From assembly GCA_023437305.1 (NCBI GenBank), contig JAEZGN010000023.1:310001-374000 (forward strand): a stretch of 64,000 nucleotides of DNA, given 5' to 3'. Shown here one piece after another: positions 15,137 through 22,874 of this stretch. This DNA is from Bacteroidota bacterium. GTDB lineage: Bacteria; Bacteroidota; Bacteroidia; Bacteroidales; Dysgonomonadaceae. Position 1 is the first letter of the stretch, and every line of letters begins with the position of its first letter. Under the pieces are notes generated by a model. The model made no database searches. It was not told where the DNA came from and saw only the letters and a program-made list of their open reading frames with translations. The position numbers and the translations under genes were made by a program.

Positions 15137-17368
15137 TCAGAATGATGTAGTAATCGTTCTGTTTATAACATCCAATTGCTGTTCTTTTGTAAGTTTTACG
15201 AAATTAACAGCATAACCTGATACACGTATTGTCAACTGAGGATATTTTTCAGGATGTTCCATCGCATCGATCAGCAGATTTCTGTCAAATACATTAACGT
15301 TGAGGTGATGACCTGTTTGTAAGAAGTAGCCATCAAGAAGTCCGCTGAGGTTTTGAGCTTCCTCTTTCCTGTTTTTGCCCAATGTGTTTGGTGTAATAGC
15401 AAAAGTGTATGAAATGCCATCATTTGCGTGAGCAAACGGAAGCTTAGCTACAGATGAAAGTGATGCTACAGCTCCTCTTGTATCACGTCCATGCATAGGG
15501 TTGGCTCCCGGAGCAAAAGGTGTTCCTCCTCGTCGTCCGTCAGGGGTGTTTCCTGTTTTCTTTCCGTACACCACGTTTGATGTGATGGTTAACACCGACT
15601 GTGTAGGTATCGCATCTTTATACATCTTACGTTTACGGATTTTGCTCATGAACTTTTCTACTATTTCCACGGCAAACCTGTCGGTCTTGTCGTCGTTGTT
15701 CCCAAACGGAACGTAATCTTTTTCTATAATATAGTCGACTGCGTCACCTTCTTCATTTCTTACGATGCGTACTTTTCCGTACTTGATAGCAGCAAAAGAG
15801 TCAGCGATAATGGACAACCCCGAAACCCCGAATGCTTGTGTCCGAACGATATCAACATCATGCAAAGCCATTTCTAAAGCTTCGTATGAATATTTATCGT
15901 GCATATAGTGTATAATGTTCAGTGCTTTTACATAAGTCTCGGCAACCCAATCTAAGGTGCGGTCAAATTTTTCCCAAACTTCTTCAAAGTCAAGATACTC
16001 TCCTGATACCTTTTCTACCCAGTGCTTTGGTAATACTTGCGCTTTGGTTATTTCGTCTTTACCTCCATTTATCGTATATAGCAATGCTTTAGGCAAGTTC
16101 GCTCTTGCCCCGAAGAATTGCATCTGGTGTCCTATACGCATTGGCGATACACAACATGCTATACCGTAGTCATCGCCTAACTGAGGACGCATCAGGTCGT
16201 CATTCTCGTATTGAAGTGATGAGGTATCGATAGAAACCTTGGCACAATAATGCTTCCAGCTTTCGGGTAAACGGTCGCTCCACAATATTGTCAGATTGGG
16301 TTCAGGTGCAGGCCCTAGGTTGTATAGCGTGTGAAGCATACGGTAGCTGTTTTTCGTAACCATCGACTTTCCGTTGTTTGTCATACCTCCGATCGATTCG
16401 GTTACCCATACAGGATCTCCCGAAAATAGTTCATTGTATTCATTTGTACGCAGGAAACGGACTATGCGCAACTTCATCACAAAATGATCAATAAGCTCTT
16501 GTGCGTCTATTTCGGTTATTAAGCCTGCTTGTAAATCTTTTTCGATATAGATATCGAGGAAAGTGGTTACACGGCCAAGACTCATCGCTGCACCGTTTTG
16601 GTCTTTGATAGCTCCCAGATATCCAAAGTATGTCCACTGGATAGCTTCCTGTGCTGTATTCGCCGGTTTGGAAATATCGAAACCATACGAAGCTGCCATA
16701 CGTTTCAATGCTTTCAAAGCCTCTATTTGCGAGCTTAATTCTTCACGAAGGCGGATCAGGTCGTCTGTCATTACAATTGGGTCACATTCTTGGAACCGTT
16801 TTTCTCGTTCCGAGATTAATCGATCTACACCGTAAAGAGCTACTCTGCGATAATCGCCGATAATACGTCCACGTCCGTAAGCATCGGGTAGGCCGGTTAA
16901 CAATCCGTTACTTCTGGCTCTGCGGATGCTGTCGGTATAAGCTGCGAATACTCCTTCGTTGTGTGTGCGTCTGTATTTTGAGAATATTTCTTCTGTTCCT
17001 TTGTCGAGTTTATAGCCATATTCGGCTAAACTCTGTTTTACCATGCGGAGACCTCCGTTAGGGAATATTGCTCTTTTCAGCGGTTTATCGGTTTGAACTC
17101 CTACAATTTTTTCCAGCTCTTGGTCTATATATCCGGGTCCATAAGCATCAATTTGTGAAGGGATACGTGTTTCGGCATCATATATGCCTCTCTCCTTTTC
17201 TTCAAGAAACATTTTGCTTAACTTTTCCCAAAGCTTGATTGTTGCCTCGGTAGGGTTTTGTAGAAAAGATTCGTCCCCTGTGTATTCTTTATAGTTTTGG
17301 AGTATAAAATCATTTACATTGATTTCCTCTTGCCACCGTGTGCCTTTAAAGTTTTTATATGCTTCCAT
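15137..17368 (-). CDS. pflB: Formate C-acetyltransferase (pyruvate formate-lyase)
   Basis: 743 residues, full length. Converts pyruvate and CoA to acetyl-CoA and formate in anaerobic fermentation, and supplies formate that can serve NrdD. The two catalytic cysteines are Cys405-Cys406 (GIACCVSPMRIG), and the glycyl radical is Gly718 in RVSGYAVNF. The substrate-side sequences are those of true PFL, not of choline or glycerol lyases, and the adjacent pflA fits. The leader (17369-17735) holds a cobalamin riboswitch, an unusual place for one. Confidence 0.98.
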   Translation of the reverse strand: MEAYKNFKGTRWQEEINVNDFILQNYKEYTGDESFLQNPTEATIKLWEKLSKMFLEEKERGIYDAETRIPSQIDAYGPGYIDQELEKIVGVQTDKPLKRAIFPNGGLRMVKQSLAEYGYKLDKGTEEIFSKYRRTHNEGVFAAYTDSIRRARSNGLLTGLPDAYGRGRIIGDYRRVALYGVDRLISEREKRFQECDPIVMTDDLIRLREELSSQIEALKALKRMAASYGFDISKPANTAQEAIQWTYFGYLGAIKDQNGAAMSLGRVTTFLDIYIEKDLQAGLITEIDAQELIDHFVMKLRIVRFLRTNEYNELFSGDPVWVTESIGGMTNNGKSMVTKNSYRMLHTLYNLGPAPEPNLTILWSDRLPESWKHYCAKVSIDTSSLQYENDDLMRPQLGDDYGIACCVSPMRIGHQMQFFGARANLPKALLYTINGGKDEITKAQVLPKHWVEKVSGEYLDFEEVWEKFDRTLDWVAETYVKALNIIHYMHDKYSYEALEMALHDVDIVRTQAFGVSGLSIIADSFAAIKYGKVRIVRNEEGDAVDYIIEKDYVPFGNNDDKTDRFAVEIVEKFMSKIRKRKMYKDAIPTQSVLTITSNVVYGKKTGNTPDGRRGGTPFAPGANPMHGRDTRGAVASLSSVAKLPFAHANDGISYTFAITPNTLGKNRKEEAQNLSGLLDGYFLQTGHHLNVNVFDRNLLIDAMEHPEKYPQLTIRVSGYAVNFVKLTKEQQLDVINRTITTSF

Positions 17369-17518
17369 TTAGTTATAAAATAAATTTCTAAGTACTCAAT
17401 TTTCAGAGCTTACGTGGAATAGAATAAGAAATAAATACAGACGTATTTAAATAAATGTGATAGAATAAAAATAAAATAGGCTTGTCCCTTTATGAAAAAG
17501 ATCTCATCCTAAATCTTC

Positions 17519-17538
17519 AGCTTTATTCCTCGAAAGCT
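17519..17538 (-). promoter_or_regulatory. Putative L13 regulatory hairpin of the pflB riboswitch
   Basis: Minus-strand AGCTTT-CGAGGAAT-AAAGCT, a 6-bp hairpin eleven bases after P1. The loop CGAG faces CCCG of L5 (17657-17660) with one A-C mismatch, so the kissing contact is weaker than in the other two riboswitches. Confidence 0.45.
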
Positions 17539-17548
17539 TCAAACTATA

Positions 17549-17731
17549 TGGTCTTGGCAGGTCTTCTGACTTACTTTATCTTTGAGCATCCTTCCCATTC
17601 AGTGTAAGAACAGTGGATAGAGTATTGTTCAAAGTCTTTGGAGGAGCTTACAGCAGCGGGTCTGTCCAGGATTTTCACCTGATTCCCTTTTCATCATTTT
17701 CTATGGATATAGTAAATGACACCAAAACCTG
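17549..17731 (-). promoter_or_regulatory. Cobalamin riboswitch upstream of pflB
   Basis: Read on the minus strand. P1 is GGTTTTGG (17722-17729) with CCAAGACC (17550-17557). Conserved parts in order: GATGAAAAGGGAATCAGG, GTGAAAATCCTGG, ACCCGCTGCTGTAAG, CCACTG, ATGGGAAGGATGC, and the B12 box AAGTCAGAAGACCTGCC. The 22 bases from GATGAAAAGG to GGTGAAA are identical to the nrdD riboswitch. It ends 180 bases before the pflB ATG, with no gene between, so pflB is the target. No clear terminator hairpin is present downstream. Confidence 0.96.
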
Positions 17732-17734
17732 TGA

Positions 17735-17742
17735 CAAAGTTA
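17735..17742 (-). promoter_or_regulatory. Promoter -7 box of pflB
   Basis: Minus-strand TAACTTTG, four bases before the riboswitch, within the same ATATAACTTTGT found at nrdD. Confidence 0.6.
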
Positions 17743-17876
17743 TATGTTTTTCAGCATAAAAATAAACATTTAATGTAAAAATGCTTATTGATTGAAGCTC
17801 TTCTCTTTTTATGCTCTTTTATATCTTTTTGTATAGGAAAAAATAAAAAAGATGTGCTATTTATTATTTTTTCCTA

Positions 17877-17884
17877 TACCTTTG
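17877..17884 (+). promoter_or_regulatory. Promoter -7 box of the thrE-like operon
   Basis: TACCTTTG matches TAnnTTTG and lies 35 bases before the riboswitch P1 stem. Confidence 0.6.
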
Positions 17885-17918
17885 CCTCCCGAAAGTTCTT
17901 TATCATTATTCTTCAACC

Positions 17919-18080
17919 GCTAAGGTGCCTCAAATATGAGGAGAATAGGGAATCAGGTGAAAGTCCTGAGCTGTCGCGCAACTGTAATCACCGCGAAAGT
18001 TTCTATTTAAAAATCCACTGTTTCGTACAGAAATGGGAAGGAAAATAGAAATGGTGAAAGCCAGGATACCTGCCTTACAT
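17919..18080 (+). promoter_or_regulatory. Cobalamin riboswitch upstream of the thrE-like/PEPCK-like operon
   Basis: Plus strand. P1 CTAAGG with CCTTA. Conserved parts in order: GGTGCCTC with its P3 partner, AGGGAATCAGGTGAAAG with CCTGA, GCTGTCGCGCAACTGTAA, CCACTG, ATGGGAAGG, and the B12 box AAGCCAGGATACCTGCC. It ends about 160 bases before the first ATG of the operon. A hairpin after the aptamer has a loop that pairs perfectly with L5. It is divergent from the pflB leader. Confidence 0.96.
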
Positions 18081-18089
18081 CGGATTGAC

Positions 18090-18111
18090 AATGCTTCGCG
18101 ATAAAAGTATT
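18090..18111 (+). promoter_or_regulatory. L13 regulatory hairpin of the thrE-like riboswitch
   Basis: AATGCTT/AAGTATT forms a 7-bp stem (one G-U) with loop CGCGATAA. The loop bases CGCGA are fully complementary to TCGCG in aptamer L5 (17974-17978), the expected kissing-loop contact. Confidence 0.65.
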
Positions 18112-18241
18112 ATGTCTAATAATTTCATTCATCCCTCTTGTCGGAGGAGATGTTATTATCCAGGTGTGTTCTTATTGCAGCATTGAGAAGTTCAAAAGAG
18201 CTTTTTACATTTATGTTTAATCGTAAAAAGTTTAGAGAGAA

Positions 18242-19084
18242 ATGCGCGCAAACGTTCTTGATTATTCGCATGTTGATGATCGATGTGCAGATGTAGGAAA
18301 CACACGTTCAGACAAAGAGTTGTCGTTGAAAGAATTTGTAGACATTATATTGGAAGTCAGTACCCTCTTGCTTGAATCGGGAGCCCACTGTGAAAGAATT
18401 AATAGGAATGTACAACGTATAGCACAGAAGACAAACTATAAAGTAGAAATGCTGATATCATTCACTGCTGTATCGGTATCAGTAACCGATATGGATAATG
18501 AGGAAAACATAGTAACAGCCAATAAAAAGATAATACATCATGGGGTACACTTTGGGATACTCACCAATACCAGTCTGCTGACATGGGATCTTGCCGAGGA
18601 TCGGATTTCTTTGCAGGAGTTGCACCAGCGTATAAAAAGGTTGAAGGATACCTCTCGTTATTCCGTTTGGCTTGTTCGCCTGTTTATTGGAATAGCTTGC
18701 GGATCGTTATGCCTACTGGCCGGAGGGAATTTAATAGATGGAGCTTTTGCTTTTTTAGCCTCATTTGTGGGGCTTGCGGTTCGTCAGGAGATGATTAAGA
18801 GAAAGTTTAACTTGATGGTTATTGTTATCTGCTCAGCGTTTGTAGCAACAACCATATCCGGATTGAATATCTTGTCGGGATTTGGTTATTTGCCTCAAAC
18901 ATCTATTGCTACTTCTGTATTGTTTCTTATTCCGGGAGTTCCTCTGATAAATAGTATAATCGATTTGCTTGAAGGGTATATCCCTACAGGTATTGCCCGT
19001 GGAGCATTCGGTGGATTTATTCTCTTATGTATCGCTGTGGGTATGTTTATTAGTATGACAATAATAGGAATAAGTAATTTTTGA
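18242..19084 (+). CDS. Threonine/serine exporter family protein, large subunit (ThrE N-terminal half)
   Basis: 280 residues. N-terminal soluble part (to about residue 130) with the family signature LLLESGAHCERINRNVQRIA, then about five hydrophobic membrane segments. It corresponds to the first half of Corynebacterium ThrE (DUF1212); the next gene supplies the second half, and the two overlap by four bases (ATGA-type), so they form one two-part transporter. ThrE exports threonine and serine in Corynebacterium. Direction and substrate here are not proven. The gene is first in an operon behind a cobalamin riboswitch, which is unusual for this family. An AG-rich AGAGAGAA precedes the ATG. Confidence 0.85.
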   Translation: MRANVLDYSHVDDRCADVGNTRSDKELSLKEFVDIILEVSTLLLESGAHCERINRNVQRIAQKTNYKVEMLISFTAVSVSVTDMDNEENIVTANKKIIHHGVHFGILTNTSLLTWDLAEDRISLQELHQRIKRLKDTSRYSVWLVRLFIGIACGSLCLLAGGNLIDGAFAFLASFVGLAVRQEMIKRKFNLMVIVICSAFVATTISGLNILSGFGYLPQTSIATSVLFLIPGVPLINSIIDLLEGYIPTGIARGAFGGFILLCIAVGMFISMTIIGISNF

Positions 19085-19593
19085 TTATGCTAATAGATAT
19101 ATTGCAAGACGCTCTTCTTAGTTTTTTTGTTGCTATAGGTTTTGCACTATTGTTCGAAACGCCAAAGAAGGGATTGTTCGTTGCCGGTTTGCTGGGAGGG
19201 CTAGGGCATGCTATTCGCTTTACGTTGTTGTGTTTTGGTTTTGGCTTGATCACCGCTACGTTGAGTGGGACTGTTGTGATAGGACTCTTGGGTATCTACT
19301 GTGCTCATAAGATACATACGCCTCCGGTTGTATTTACATTGCCGGCTTGTATAACCATGATACCGGGCTTGTATGCCTACAAGACGATGCTGGGATGTAT
19401 ACGAATATATGAAGAGGGAACGACCGGTGCAAAAACAGCGTTTTTGTTGCATGACACGGTTTACAATTTTATATTGACATCTTCTTTACTCTTTTGTCTG
19501 GCAATCGGTATATGTATTGCCGCATTATTGTTTCGGAAAAAGAGCGTAAAGAAAATAAAGAAGATAAAAGACTTAGGAATAAAAATATTTTGA
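19081..19593 (+). CDS. Threonine/serine exporter family protein, small subunit (ThrE C-terminal half)
   Basis: 170 residues, almost entirely hydrophobic with four or five membrane segments. It matches the ThrE_2/DUF3815 half of the exporter: GLLGGLGHAIRF and the conserved ITMIPGLYAYKTM segment are recognisable. It overlaps the upstream gene by four bases, and the PEPCK-like gene follows 30 bases later. Split ThrE pairs of this kind occur in many Firmicutes and Bacteroidetes. Control by the upstream cobalamin riboswitch is inferred from the operon layout. Confidence 0.85.
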   Translation: MIMLIDILQDALLSFFVAIGFALLFETPKKGLFVAGLLGGLGHAIRFTLLCFGFGLITATLSGTVVIGLLGIYCAHKIHTPPVVFTLPACITMIPGLYAYKTMLGCIRIYEEGTTGAKTAFLLHDTVYNFILTSSLLFCLAIGICIAALLFRKKSVKKIKKIKDLGIKIF

Positions 19594-19623
19594 TACTAAT
19601 ATATTAACTAATTAATAACAAAG

Positions 19624-21354
19624 ATGCTGCAAGAATTTACATTAAACAGGGGGCGTGCTATCATCAATTTCTCTTTGAAGTATTGTGATAACAGGCAGAA
19701 AATTTTAAGTAGTTACGCGTTTCATCGGGTGGTTGAATCCTTTATTTTCAGAATAAAGAAAGATAACCAGATTATTTACGATTATTTTATTAAAGATTTC
19801 AAAACTGATGAGGAGCTGACCTTGTCTTTGATAGAGGTTGTGAAGCTTTTGACTGTATGTGAAATAGATGAGCTTTTGGTAGTGAACAATAAATTCGCTC
19901 CATTCTTTAAGGATAAAGGCTTGTTTATAGAGCTTATAGAAATGCTGTATAACTATTGGAGAAGGCTGGAAAGAGTTACTGTTGTTCACAACAATCGTAT
20001 GGGTGATGGTCTTCAAAATGTACGCTTTGTGCAAGCGAACCAACTTCTTAATGAGTTGATTCTATCTATCTACAGACGTACAGAAGAAACTGTAATGGGA
20101 TACAGCCATAGCGTATACCGTCAGACTATCGCGGGGGCGAATGCAGGTCTGATGCTTAACGATATGCAATGGAATTGCCCGATAGAGTATAAGGGGCTTG
20201 CTTCTATACCATTTATAGGAACAGTAGTTATCAATCCTCCTTATATTTCATATACCAAGAAGAACACTAGAGATGGTATCTTTCAGGAACATCAAACAAA
20301 CCCTTTGGCTAATTTGATTCTGAATGAGGATGAGTGGTTTCTGTATCCTGCAAAAGTTGGTAACTTATTAGCTTTTGTCTATTTCCATAAAGATTTTATG
20401 TGTCATGGTTTAGGTCTTGCTAACTTGTTTGAGTTGGCTAAAGGCAATGATTATGTAGGAAAGAAACCTGATTTGATTTACGTATTTGGATACCCTGACG
20501 GCTATGAAGAAAAACGTACTTTCTATCATAAGGATAAGAAGAATGATATATTGATCGGTTATGCTAATTATTGCGATGATATCGACTATTTTGGTTATAT
20601 GAAGAAGATGCTTCTTACGCTGCATAATATCAAGCAAATGGAAAGAGGCAATCTGCCTATTCATGGTGCTATGGTAAATATTGCTCTGAAGAATGGTAAA
20701 GAAGCAAATATCATTATAATGGGAGATAGTGGAGCCGGCAAATCTGAAAGTCTTGAAGCTTTCCGCACACTCAACGAAAAATATATACGCCACATGCGTG
20801 TAATATTCGATGATATGGGATATTTGCAATTTGAAGCTGACGGACAGATAAAAGGATACGGAACAGAGATAGGGGCTTTTGTTCGCACCGACGACTTAGA
20901 CCCTGCTTATGCTTTTGCTCAGCTGGATAGAGGTATCTACACTAACCCTGATAGAATAAATGCACGTGTGACAATACCTATATCTACTTACGAAGTTATA
21001 TCGAAGGGATATACAATTGACTACATGCTATATGCTAATAATTATGCAGAGTCGGAAACAAAAATCAGCTTCTTTGACGATGTTGATAAAGCAATACAGG
21101 TTTTTGAAGATGGTGCAAGAAAAGCAAAAGGAACAACTACTGAAAAAGGGCTTGTTAAGTCTTATTTTGCAAATCCTTTTGGTCCTGTGCAAGAAAGAGA
21201 TAAGGCAGAAAAGCTTGTTCGTAAATTTTTCTTGGCTTTAGACGAAAGTGATGCAAAAATAGGAGAGATGCATACTTCTCTGGCGATTGATGGTAAAAGC
21301 AAAGAAGGCCCACGTGAAGCGGCAGAAGAGCTTTTCAGTATTATCAATGAATAG
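19624..21354 (+). CDS. PEPCK/HPr-kinase-superfamily P-loop protein of unknown function
   Basis: 576 residues. The C-terminal ~240 residues carry the PEP carboxykinase/HPr kinase nucleotide fold: LPIHGAMVNIAL leads into the P-loop GDSGAGKSE (Gly367-Glu375), which is the HPr-kinase form, then a metal-binding VIFDDMGYL (Asp396-Asp397), and NARVTIPISTYE, which matches the conserved block after the active site. The first ~340 residues have no recognised domain. It is too long for HPr kinase, and the PEPCK motif GLSGTGKTT and its oxaloacetate-site residues are not evident, so a classical PEPCK role is unlikely. It is third in the riboswitch-controlled operon and is followed by a strong terminator. 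A kinase acting on a small molecule or protein is plausible. Confidence 0.72.
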   Translation: MLQEFTLNRGRAIINFSLKYCDNRQKILSSYAFHRVVESFIFRIKKDNQIIYDYFIKDFKTDEELTLSLIEVVKLLTVCEIDELLVVNNKFAPFFKDKGLFIELIEMLYNYWRRLERVTVVHNNRMGDGLQNVRFVQANQLLNELILSIYRRTEETVMGYSHSVYRQTIAGANAGLMLNDMQWNCPIEYKGLASIPFIGTVVINPPYISYTKKNTRDGIFQEHQTNPLANLILNEDEWFLYPAKVGNLLAFVYFHKDFMCHGLGLANLFELAKGNDYVGKKPDLIYVFGYPDGYEEKRTFYHKDKKNDILIGYANYCDDIDYFGYMKKMLLTLHNIKQMERGNLPIHGAMVNIALKNGKEANIIIMGDSGAGKSESLEAFRTLNEKYIRHMRVIFDDMGYLQFEADGQIKGYGTEIGAFVRTDDLDPAYAFAQLDRGIYTNPDRINARVTIPISTYEVISKGYTIDYMLYANNYAESETKISFFDDVDKAIQVFEDGARKAKGTTTEKGLVKSYFANPFGPVQERDKAEKLVRKFFLALDESDAKIGEMHTSLAIDGKSKEGPREAAEELFSIINE

Positions 21355-21380
21355 TTTGCAATAGTTGAGATTTAAAATAA

Positions 21381-21424
21381 AAACAGGATCGATTTCTCAG
21401 AGAATTATCGATCCTGTTTTTTTA
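21381..21424. terminator. Bidirectional terminator
   Basis: Perfect 13-bp stem AAACAGGATCGAT/ATCGATCCTGTTT with T runs on both strands. It ends the riboswitch operon (+) and the MATE-tldD transcript (-). Confidence 0.9.
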
Positions 21425-21442
21425 TGCTGTAAATTTCTGATA

Positions 21443-22873
21443 TTATTCTCCGCCTACAGTTAGCTTGCGTACTAAAACCGAAGGTAGCCCTTGTCCTACT
21501 GGTACACTTTGTCCGTCTTTTCCACAAGTCCATGTGCCTTCATCTATTTTCAGATTATTACCCACCATTGTAATGTCGGTGAGTACCTTAGCCCCATTGC
21601 CGATGATGTTTATATCTTTTATAGGTTGAGTAAGTTTCCCGTTCTCAATCAGATAGCCTGTCTTTACGAAAAAGGTAAAATCACCCGCTCCGATTTGTAC
21701 TTGTCCATTGGTGAAATTATCTACATATACGCCTTGTTTAACTGACGCTATAATGTCAGCTTCGGGAATACTTCCGTTTTCCATATATGTTACCCGCATA
21801 CGAGGTAGGGGAGCATAGCGGAACGATTGTCTCCGTCCATTCCCTGTTGGCGATACATTGTAATGCTTGGCACTAATTCGGTCGTGGAGATAGCTTTCCA
21901 AAACTCCTTCTTTCACAATATACGTTTTTTGGGTTTCCACTCCTTCATCATCAAAGTTGATTGTGCCACGGGCATTGTCTATGGTGCCGTCATCCACAAC
22001 ATTTATGTCGGATGAACAGATTTTTTTTCCAAGTTGATCGGAAAATATGGAAATGTTCTTTCTATTAAAATCTGCTTCGAATGTATGGCCTATCGCTTCG
22101 TGTAGCAAGATGCCCGAACTTCCTGCACCCATCACTACAGGCATCTCACCGCCTTTGGGTTTTATGGCTTCAAACATCAGAGAGTTTTGCACAACGGCTT
22201 CTTTTGCTAAAGTCTCTATCAAATCGTTGTTTAAATATTCAAATCCTTTTCGGTAGGCACGCGAAGCATATCCGTTTTCTATCTTGCCGCTCTGTTCCAT
22301 CGTACACGACCCTGACATAAGGCTCATTGGGCGATAATCCCATGTAAGGATACCCTCTGAGTTAAAGAATAGAATATAAGATGTGGAATCGTTGAGGCTG
22401 ACCGAAGCTTTGATAACTCGAGTGTCTAAATCGAAAATTCGATCATTCAATTTTTGAACAAATGATTTTTTGTCTGCTACAGAAATGTCAAGCCACGGCC
22501 TTTCTATTTTATAGTGGTTTCGGAAATGCTTTTCTTTTATCTCTATCGGAGTTATTCCTTTTGACGGAATAGAGGCTATTCCTGCTGCTGTTTTTGCAGC
22601 TTTCAGAAGCTCTGTTATTTGGGTATTCTCTACATAAGCATACCCTGTCTGATCTCCTGAAACAACCCGGATACCTACCCCAAAATCGATATTCGAGGCA
22701 GCACGATTCACTTCCCCATCACGGAGTGATATGCTATTGCTGAAAGTGTGCTCAAAAAAGATGTCGGCATAGTCGCCTCCTTTACCAAGAGCTTCGTTTA
22801 TTACCTTAAGCAGGTCATTCTCCGTTATGGAGAAATGCTGTAGGATATTTTGTTTGTTCAAATGATCTATCAT
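21443..22873 (-). CDS. tldD: TldD-family metalloprotease
   Basis: 476 residues. The zinc-binding HExxxH motif is HEAIGH at residues 258-263, followed by TFEADF, and the C-terminal zinc-ligand Cys block is GTWTCGKDGQSVPVGQG. TldD works with TldE/PmbA as a heterodimer that degrades unfolded peptides and, in enterobacteria, processes microcin B17 and CcdA. No TldE gene is in this window. tldD starts one base after the MATE gene stop, so the two are cotranscribed and coupled; the functional link between exporter and protease is unknown. Confidence 0.95.
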   Translation of the reverse strand: MIDHLNKQNILQHFSITENDLLKVINEALGKGGDYADIFFEHTFSNSISLRDGEVNRAASNIDFGVGIRVVSGDQTGYAYVENTQITELLKAAKTAAGIASIPSKGITPIEIKEKHFRNHYKIERPWLDISVADKKSFVQKLNDRIFDLDTRVIKASVSLNDSTSYILFFNSEGILTWDYRPMSLMSGSCTMEQSGKIENGYASRAYRKGFEYLNNDLIETLAKEAVVQNSLMFEAIKPKGGEMPVVMGAGSSGILLHEAIGHTFEADFNRKNISIFSDQLGKKICSSDINVVDDGTIDNARGTINFDDEGVETQKTYIVKEGVLESYLHDRISAKHYNVSPTGNGRRQSFRYAPLPRMRVTYMENGSIPEADIIASVKQGVYVDNFTNGQVQIGAGDFTFFVKTGYLIENGKLTQPIKDINIIGNGAKVLTDITMVGNNLKIDEGTWTCGKDGQSVPVGQGLPSVLVRKLTVGGE

Positions 22874-22874
22874 A

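Noticed and set aside
17788..18048. Open frame of 86 codons overlapping the third riboswitch
   Set aside because: It covers the conserved aptamer and its promoter; composition is not protein-like.
19624..21354. Calling this gene PEP carboxykinase (pckA)
   Set aside because: The P-loop is of HPr-kinase type, the PEPCK GLSGTGKTT and substrate motifs are missing, and the N-terminal half is unrelated.
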